The notes under the pieces are model-generated. The model saw nothing but the letters and a program-made list of their open reading frames with translations, had not been told where the DNA came from and ran no database searches. DNA of 11,143 nucleotides. Origin: Chloroflexota bacterium. GTDB lineage: Bacteria > Chloroflexota > Dehalococcoidia > GIF9 > UBA5629. This document shows positions 6,184 through 11,143 of this stretch, piece after piece. The stretch is taken from NCBI GenBank assembly GCA_026389695.1, contig JAPLHI010000039.1, forward strand, positions 1 through 11,143, written 5' to 3'. Numbering within the stretch: the first letter of the stretch is position 1; the number at the start of each line of letters is the position of its first letter. Position numbers and translations under genes: made by a program.

Positions 6184-8211
6184 TTGTCACGTAATAATGT
6201 CTTGGCCAATCAGGTGCCACTTTTTATCAGTCTGCTTGTCCTGGCTGCCATCTATATGACCAGCCTGTACAGCTATGTTCTGTTCCATACGCTAATTGAA
6301 ACATTCGGTGTCATCATTTGTTTCATAGTATTCATTATTGCCTGGAACTCGCGCTATTTTTCTGATAACAACTATTTCATTTTCCTCGGGATCAGCTTCT
6401 TTTTTACAGGATTGCTGCTCTTACTGCACACCCTTGCCTCCACAAGCATGCAGATATTCCCCGGGTATGATTCTAACCTTGCTGCGCAACTCTGGATTGC
6501 TGCCAAATACATGCAAAGTCTGTCTTTCCTGATAGCGCCGGTTTTTGTAGGCCAGCGGCTGAGATTTAATCTGACATTAACAGTATATTTTACGATAACC
6601 GTATTATTGGTTCTCTCCATCTTTGTGTGGCGTGTTTTCCCTGTTTGCTACGTGGAAGGACAGGGACTTACCCTGTTCAAGATAACCAGTGAGTTCGTCA
6701 TCTGCTCGATTTTTGTTATGGCTGCTGCTTTTCTGTGGACAAAGCGGCTCAGCTTCGATTCCAGGGTCTTGCAGCTTATTTTAAGCTCTATAGCATTCGC
6801 TGTATTAACCGAGGCCACCTTCATGATGTACTCTGCCCCATACGGCATATTCAACATGCTGGGTCACCTGCTGCAAATTGCCTCCTTTTATCTGATCTAC
6901 CGGGCCATAGTGTTCACCGGATTGGTCAGGCCTTACGATATACTTTTTCGTAATCTCACGCATAGCAGGGACATGTTGCAGAAAGAGCGTGACCGGGCAC
7001 AGAACTTTCTTGATATTGCGGAATCAATATTGATGGTCTTGGATACAGATCAGAAAGTAACGTTGATGAACAGGAAGGGGTGCGAAATACTCGGCCTGCA
7101 AGAAGAAGAGATTATCGGTAAATCCTGGTTCGACACATTTGTGCCAGGTAGAGTACGGCAGAGATCGAAACAGGGTTTTTCGCATCTGATGGCCGGCCAG
7201 GTTGAGCTTTCCAAGTATTTGGAAAGACCTCTGGTGACTGCAAAAGGGGATGAAAGGATCATAGCCTGGCATAACACTCTGCTTAAAGATGATGCGGGGC
7301 GGATTATTGGCACTTTTAGCTCGGGACAGGATAATACCGAACGCAAACAAGCGGAAGATCTATTCAAGGCCATATTCAACAGGTCACCTGTAGGGATTTA
7401 TATTATTCAAGACGGTAGATTTAAACTGACTAACTCGCAGTTTCAAAAACACACAGAGTACTCTGAGCAGGAACTGAGGAGCATGGACCCGCTGTCCCTG
7501 GTAATCCCGGACGACCGGCAAAAGGTTAAAGACAGCGCTATCCAGATTTTAAGAAAAGGCGGGAATGATTTCTATCCCTATGACTATCGCGTCACAACGA
7601 AAAGCGGTAAAGTGCAATGGTTTATGGAGTCTGTTATTTCCATCACCTTTGAAGGGAAACGTGCTACTCTGGGCACCCTGATAGATATAGCTGAACGCAA
7701 GCAAACCGAGGAGTTTTTTAAGTCACTCTCACTCATCGACGACCTTACCGGGCTGTATAACCGTAGAGGATTCCTGGCCCTTGCTGAGCAGCAATTGAAG
7801 TTGAGCTTCAGAATGAATAAAAGCGTAACTGTCATGTTTGCCGATCTGGACAATATGAAATGGATCAACGATACCCTGGGACATCTGGAGGGAGATTCCG
7901 CGCTGGTAGCTGTAGCCAGAATTCTCAGGGAGACTTTCCGCGAAACGGATATCCTCGCCAGAATGGGAGGTGACGAGTTCGCCGTCTTAATGGTCGGAGC
8001 CGATGAAACCAACTCCGATATACTCATCGCGCGTTTGCATGATAAATTGAAAGAATTCAATGAAGCAGGCGTGCGCACCTATGGGCTCTCGTTAAGCATG
8101 GGCCTGGCTTATAATGGCCCGGGCAGTCACTGTTATCTCAATGAGCTTCTCGAACGTGCGGATAAGCTTATGTACGAGATAAAGCACTCCAAACGCGACA
8201 ATCGCATTTAG
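6184..8211 (+). CDS. Membrane sensor diguanylate cyclase (MASE3-PAS-PAS-GGDEF)
   Basis: This 675-residue protein makes the second messenger c-di-GMP from two GTP. Residues of about 10-250 are a MASE3 integral membrane sensor with roughly eight hydrophobic segments and the hallmark patterns YSYVLFHTLIE, AWNSRYF, LLLLHTLA and FPGYDSNLAAQLWIAAKY. Two PAS domains follow at about 273-390 and 393-508, each closing with an ERKQ-type PAC ending. The C-terminal GGDEF domain (513-675) has DDLTGLYNRRGF, the metal-binding ADLDNMKWINDTLGH, an intact GGDEF at 595-599 and an RxxD inhibitory site (R586-D589), so it should be active and product-inhibited. No EAL or HD-GYP domain is present. TTG 6184 is preferred over TTG 6178 because AGGTAG (6172-6177) is 6 nt upstream of the former and abuts the latter. 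What the MASE3 and PAS domains sense is unknown. Confidence 0.94.
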   Translation: MSRNNVLANQVPLFISLLVLAAIYMTSLYSYVLFHTLIETFGVIICFIVFIIAWNSRYFSDNNYFIFLGISFFFTGLLLLLHTLASTSMQIFPGYDSNLAAQLWIAAKYMQSLSFLIAPVFVGQRLRFNLTLTVYFTITVLLVLSIFVWRVFPVCYVEGQGLTLFKITSEFVICSIFVMAAAFLWTKRLSFDSRVLQLILSSIAFAVLTEATFMMYSAPYGIFNMLGHLLQIASFYLIYRAIVFTGLVRPYDILFRNLTHSRDMLQKERDRAQNFLDIAESILMVLDTDQKVTLMNRKGCEILGLQEEEIIGKSWFDTFVPGRVRQRSKQGFSHLMAGQVELSKYLERPLVTAKGDERIIAWHNTLLKDDAGRIIGTFSSGQDNTERKQAEDLFKAIFNRSPVGIYIIQDGRFKLTNSQFQKHTEYSEQELRSMDPLSLVIPDDRQKVKDSAIQILRKGGNDFYPYDYRVTTKSGKVQWFMESVISITFEGKRATLGTLIDIAERKQTEEFFKSLSLIDDLTGLYNRRGFLALAEQQLKLSFRMNKSVTVMFADLDNMKWINDTLGHLEGDSALVAVARILRETFRETDILARMGGDEFAVLMVGADETNSDILIARLHDKLKEFNEAGVRTYGLSLSMGLAYNGPGSHCYLNELLERADKLMYEIKHSKRDNRI

Positions 8212-8222
8212 CCTGTTATGAC

Positions 8223-8549
8223 TTAGTCCTCGAGAACATCCATAGCTATACAGCTGTGTGCCATGGATCCGCCCGCCCGCATGGCCACCGCCACAAATAC
8301 AGCTTCGGCAATCTCTTCATCCGTCGCCCCTGATTTCTTCGCCCTCTTAGTGTGTCCCTCAATGCAATATGGACACTGGGTAACGTGTGCACAGGCAACT
8401 GCCATAAGCTCTTTGGTCTTCACGCTCAGGCTTCCCTCAGCAAAGACTTTTGCGTCAAAATCAAGAAAAGCTTTCATTATGTCAGGTTTGAGCTTAAACA
8501 TCCTGGCAGCCTTTTCTATAGATTTTTTAGCATAAAAATGCTCTTCCAT
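8223..8549 (-). CDS. Carboxymuconolactone decarboxylase / AhpD-like family protein
   Basis: This small all-helical protein of 108 residues has the AhpD-type core: E47 in KELMAVA, then C59-P-Y-C62-x3-H66 (CPYCIEGH) and ATDEEIAEAV. In AhpD the two cysteines and the histidine catalyse thiol-dependent peroxide reduction, so a redox or antioxidant role is plausible; many members are uncharacterised and only the name comes from the decarboxylase. All redox residues are present, which argues against it being a true carboxymuconolactone decarboxylase. The start at 8549 is favoured over an in-frame ATG at 8561, because GGAGG (8559-8555) sits 5 nt before the former and inside the codons of the latter. 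It lies 52 nt downstream of the glycyl radical enzyme on the same strand with no terminator in between, so co-transcription is likely. Confidence 0.9.
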   Translation of the reverse strand: MEEHFYAKKSIEKAARMFKLKPDIMKAFLDFDAKVFAEGSLSVKTKELMAVACAHVTQCPYCIEGHTKRAKKSGATDEEIAEAVFVAVAMRAGGSMAHSCIAMDVLED

Positions 8550-8554
8550 TAATG

Positions 8555-8559
8555 CCTCC
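8555..8559 (-). promoter_or_regulatory. Ribosome binding site GGAGG of the AhpD-like gene
   Basis: On the minus strand GGAGG is followed by 5 nt and ATG 8549. It overlaps the alternative upstream ATG (8561-8559), which therefore is probably not used. Confidence 0.65.
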
Positions 8560-8601
8560 ATTTAATAATTTTTTGATTTATCCCTTTAGTCAGCGTTATT
8601 T

Positions 8602-10959
8602 TTACAGGGTCAACCTGGTACGTGCAATAATCTCCCGCTTCGAGCTTTCTGGCAGATCATCATAATAGGCACAATAGCCGGCAACCCTTACTACTAATCC
8701 GGGATATTTGCCTGGATGTCTGCGGGCGTCTTCCAGCAAATCAGGGTCAATCACGTTCATCTGAACTTCCATTCCCCCTTTCTCGAAAAATCCGCCCATC
8801 AACGCAGTTAATAAATTCAAACCGCGATCCCCAGACAATGCCGGCGGGTCGAATCTGAGATTCAACGCATAGCCGTTAGGAGAAAGACTCGGATCGATTG
8901 AAGCAGCAGAGTTCAGCAGGGCGGTAACCCCTGTCCTATCCCGGCCATTAGAAGCGCCGAGGCTTGCCGCAAAGGGTTCACCGGCTCTGCGGCCGTTAGG
9001 CAGCGCACCTGTGAGGCTACCAAAGGCCACGTGACAGGTAACCGAATAAAAACCTGGCACATATCTACCACCCCTCGTATTTACATGTTTAATTAACGCT
9101 GCATAAAACATTTCAGCTGTCTTCAGTGCATAGCTGTCCGGCAAGGAATCATCATTTCCATACTTGGGAGCGCTTAGGAAAGCCGCCCTCAGTTCCTCGT
9201 GCCTCCCAAAATTATGCTTTAAGGCATCGATTACCCGTTTCATAGTATATTTCCTTTTACGGAATACCTGCTCATCAAGAGCTGCCAGTGAATCGGCGAC
9301 ATCAGCAAGTCCTACACCCTGAATTCCACTCTGATTGTATAAAGCACCACCTGCAGTAACGTCCTTCCCCGATTCAAGACACCCTCCAACCAGCATGGAT
9401 GAAAACGGGGTAGGATGCCAGTCCCGGTTGCCTTTTTCGATAATGTGCAAATCACGTGTTAAATTATCCACAACATGATTCATCTGTATTTTGAGGGCTT
9501 CGATTATGTCCGATACGGACTTGAAATTGCAGGCATCAGGCGTCGCTGCGCCGATTCTGGGCCCACCTTTAAATTGCCTGCCACTGTTAAGTGCCAGCTC
9601 CAGGCACATCGGTAAATTCATTAATGCTGCATCGGTGGAGAAAAAACTCTTTCCCGGCAGCGCCAGCTCGACACAACCCACCACCGCATAATTTCTCGCC
9701 TCTTCCAGCGGAGAACCATTGGCTACCAGCGACTTTATGGCAGCTTCATCGTTGAATACGGCAGGAACGCCATTTCCCCCGCGGGCTACATCAGCCACCC
9801 GTTTCACATATCCGACCGGTGAATTAGAATGAATGCGCGCCTGGTAATTGGGATCGCGAAGGCCTGCCTCCTGCATCACATCCAGGAAGATATACGTCAG
9901 CTCATTGGTGGCGTCAATTCCTTGTTTATCCATGCCGCCGATAATGGCTGCTTGAACAACCAGATACCCTCCATGATATTGACTTACTTTTTCAGAAAGT
10001 AAAAAAACGTGCTCGGTTGCTTTGGCCGAGAAGCAGAGTAGCAGCTCTTTAGCTTTCTCAGGAGTAATTCTTCCTTCCTCGACATCCCTTTTATAGTAGG
10101 GATATAGATACTGATCCATCCTGCCGAAGGAAATGGCTGAATTTATACCCTCAAGGCAGATGGCCATATGCGTCAGCCAGAGGGATTGCAGAGCCTCCTG
10201 GAATGTCCCGGCCGGATTTTGTGGCACCTTCCGGCATATGCGGACAATTTCAAGAAGCTCCCGTTTCCGCTCAGGCTCATTCTTGCCGGCGGTAAGCCTC
10301 CCGGCTTCGTCAGCCAAACGATTGGCGTATTTAACTAATCCTTCACATACAATTCCTGCTGCCCGGTACAGATCTCCTTTCTGATCTTTCATCAGATCCA
10401 GATACCCGTTTATACCCAGTTTGAGCATTTTTTCATAGTCAGGTAAAAAATGCCCGATACCGCCTGCTTCATTAATCAGATAATAAGTAGCGTTGAGTTG
10501 CTCCTTAACATAGCGCCAGAAGTCACTGAGATCAGGATAAAAAGCCTTGAAGGGCATATTCCTGAAAAGCCAGTAGGGCATAACGTCGAAAAGGATCTTC
10601 AGGCGGTCTTTCCAGGGCATGCGCAACGGGGTGGTTTTTCTCTTATCAATGCGGGGGATATCAATGCCCATGAAAACACCACTGAGCTCGGGCTGCATAA
10701 GCGCGGAAATGCGGTAGCTGCCCATGTTCCCGGCAATAAGTTCATCCGGATAAATCTTTACAGATTTGTTTTCCAGCAGGTAACGGGTTGCTTTTGCCTT
10801 ACGGATAATTACCGGCTCGGAAGCCTTATCATGGTGCTTGAAATAGTCGGTGATTAGATAGGCGCGCTCGGGGCATAGATATACCGGCGTGCTCAGCAAC
10901 TCCCTTTTTATGCGCTGGAAACGTTCTGAAGTATACGGCTTTTCAATTACCGATAACAT
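8602..10959 (-). CDS. Glycyl radical enzyme, PFL2/glycerol dehydratase-like subfamily, substrate unassigned
   Basis: This 785-residue protein is a complete glycyl radical enzyme. The C-terminal radical loop is RVAGYCAYYDDL with the radical glycine at G761. The thiyl cysteine is C429 in GCVEL, and E431 two residues later is the general base of dehydratases, lyases and decarboxylases. True pyruvate formate-lyase has two adjacent cysteines here, so this is probably not one. GHFLPDY (169-175) and SFGRMDQYLYPYY (from 277) are typical of the glycerol dehydratase, choline lyase and PFL2 group. The residue after GCVE is L, while characterised dehydratases and choline lyase have P, so the substrate cannot be given. 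ATG 10959 is chosen because AGGT precedes it at suitable distance; the upstream in-frame TTG 10965 directly abuts AGG. The protein needs a radical SAM activase, and none is in the window. The AhpD-like gene follows. Confidence 0.93.
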   Translation of the reverse strand: MLSVIEKPYTSERFQRIKRELLSTPVYLCPERAYLITDYFKHHDKASEPVIIRKAKATRYLLENKSVKIYPDELIAGNMGSYRISALMQPELSGVFMGIDIPRIDKRKTTPLRMPWKDRLKILFDVMPYWLFRNMPFKAFYPDLSDFWRYVKEQLNATYYLINEAGGIGHFLPDYEKMLKLGINGYLDLMKDQKGDLYRAAGIVCEGLVKYANRLADEAGRLTAGKNEPERKRELLEIVRICRKVPQNPAGTFQEALQSLWLTHMAICLEGINSAISFGRMDQYLYPYYKRDVEEGRITPEKAKELLLCFSAKATEHVFLLSEKVSQYHGGYLVVQAAIIGGMDKQGIDATNELTYIFLDVMQEAGLRDPNYQARIHSNSPVGYVKRVADVARGGNGVPAVFNDEAAIKSLVANGSPLEEARNYAVVGCVELALPGKSFFSTDAALMNLPMCLELALNSGRQFKGGPRIGAATPDACNFKSVSDIIEALKIQMNHVVDNLTRDLHIIEKGNRDWHPTPFSSMLVGGCLESGKDVTAGGALYNQSGIQGVGLADVADSLAALDEQVFRKRKYTMKRVIDALKHNFGRHEELRAAFLSAPKYGNDDSLPDSYALKTAEMFYAALIKHVNTRGGRYVPGFYSVTCHVAFGSLTGALPNGRRAGEPFAASLGASNGRDRTGVTALLNSAASIDPSLSPNGYALNLRFDPPALSGDRGLNLLTALMGGFFEKGGMEVQMNVIDPDLLEDARRHPGKYPGLVVRVAGYCAYYDDLPESSKREIIARTRLTL

Positions 10960-10971
10960 GCCCAACCTGTT

Positions 10972-10987
10972 TTAACGTTTATTAACG
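10972..10987. repeat. Direct repeat TTAACG-N4-TTAACG upstream of the glycyl radical enzyme
   Basis: TTAACG occurs at 10972-10977 and 10982-10987, exactly 10 bp apart, so both copies face the same side of the helix. It lies in the leader region of the glycyl radical enzyme gene. It could be a protein binding site or a chance repeat in AT-rich DNA. Confidence 0.3.
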
Positions 10988-11000
10988 GCTTTAATTTAGT

Positions 11001-11031
11001 ATATTAGGCTCATGACAACAAAACATGTCAA
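11001..11031 (-). promoter_or_regulatory. Candidate promoter of the glycyl radical enzyme gene
   Basis: On the minus strand a perfect TTGACA lies at 11031-11026. The best -10 candidates are CCTAAT at 17 bp spacing or TAATAT at 19 bp, each matching four of six consensus bases. A strong -35 with a weak or badly spaced -10 is often a sign of activator dependence. Confidence 0.45.
11013..11030. promoter_or_regulatory. Inverted repeat TGACA-N8-TGTCA over the -35 of the glycyl radical enzyme promoter
   Basis: TGACA (11013-11017) and TGTCA (11026-11030) are perfect reverse complements separated by 8 bp, 18 bp in all. The right arm covers most of the proposed -35. The length suits a dimeric regulator; the identity is unknown. 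Confidence 0.35.
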
Positions 11032-11085
11032 TCTATTCAGCCATTGCTTATTGTGGATTAGCTTACTAGACAAGCAACCTAATAA

Positions 11086-11103
11086 CTTGTTTATCTGTAC
11101 AAG
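11086..11103. promoter_or_regulatory. Second 5-8-5 dyad, CTTGT-N8-ACAAG
   Basis: CTTGT (11086-11090) pairs with ACAAG (11099-11103); a further ACAAG lies at 11070-11074. The 18-bp length matches the dyad near the -35, but the arm sequences differ. No gene is credible between 10960 and the right edge, so this would be upstream control DNA of the glycyl radical enzyme gene or of a gene beyond the edge. Confidence 0.2.
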
Positions 11104-11143
11104 CACCATATTCATACACCGAGCCTGAACGGCGGATATTTAT

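Noticed and set aside
8602..10959. Identification as pyruvate formate-lyase
   Set aside because: True PflB has two adjacent active-site cysteines; this protein has G-C-V-E, the pattern of dehydratase, lyase and decarboxylase relatives.
10998..11117. Minus-strand open frame of about 39 codons upstream of the glycyl radical enzyme
   Set aside because: It has an in-frame stop just upstream, no SD, overlaps the promoter-like elements, and its product (starting MNMVLVQ) has no protein-like pattern that I recognise.
1..11143. CRISPR array, insertion sequence, tRNA or rRNA gene
   Set aside because: No regular spaced repeats, transposase-like frames, terminal inverted repeats, cloverleaf or rRNA-like stretches were seen on reading both strands.

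Overview
The window looks like a chromosomal segment from an anaerobic bacterium of moderate G+C. The glycyl radical enzyme on the right is an oxygen-sensitive type of protein, which points to anaerobic life. A SpoIIIAA-like ATPase carrying a C-terminal R3H domain, with no sporulation genes around it, is the arrangement known from Chloroflexota and, as Ycf45, from cyanobacteria. I infer a Chloroflexota anaerobe, perhaps Dehalococcoidia; an anaerobic Firmicute is the main alternative. This is an inference from gene content, not from a database search. Several genes appear to start with TTG.

Layout. Positions 1-667 (minus) hold the N-terminal half of an M16 (insulinase-type) zinc peptidase that runs off the left edge. 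It is divergent from pdxS (803-1684, plus), the lyase subunit of PLP synthase; no pdxT lies nearby. The 135-bp gap between them carries two mirror-image extended -10 promoter elements around a 13-bp palindrome. After pdxS come a hairpin and a possible new promoter, then a tight five-gene cluster on the plus strand (1854-6078): the R3H/SpoIIIAA-like ATPase, tmk, mnmA, rnhB and yraN. Gaps or overlaps after the ATPase are 24 nt, 1 nt, -17 nt and -4 nt, so these genes are very likely co-transcribed. The theme is nucleotide supply, tRNA modification and nucleic-acid processing.

Next, with its own promoter-like region, is a membrane-bound sensor diguanylate cyclase (MASE3-PAS-PAS-GGDEF, 6184-8211). 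It ends 11 nt from the end of a convergent minus-strand pair: a glycyl radical enzyme of unassigned substrate (8602-10959) followed 52 nt later by a small AhpD-like carboxymuconolactone-decarboxylase-family protein (8223-8549). Positions 10960-11143 contain no credible gene, but hold a perfect TTGACA -35 hexamer and several short dyads and direct repeats that look like control sites for the glycyl radical enzyme.

Most genes are ordinary housekeeping. The parts most worth following are the glycyl radical enzyme, which has no activase in view and an eliminase-like GCVEL active site; the three-part R3H ATPase; the three-cysteine MnmA; and the symmetric divergent promoter region. I found no CRISPR array, transposase, tRNA or rRNA.
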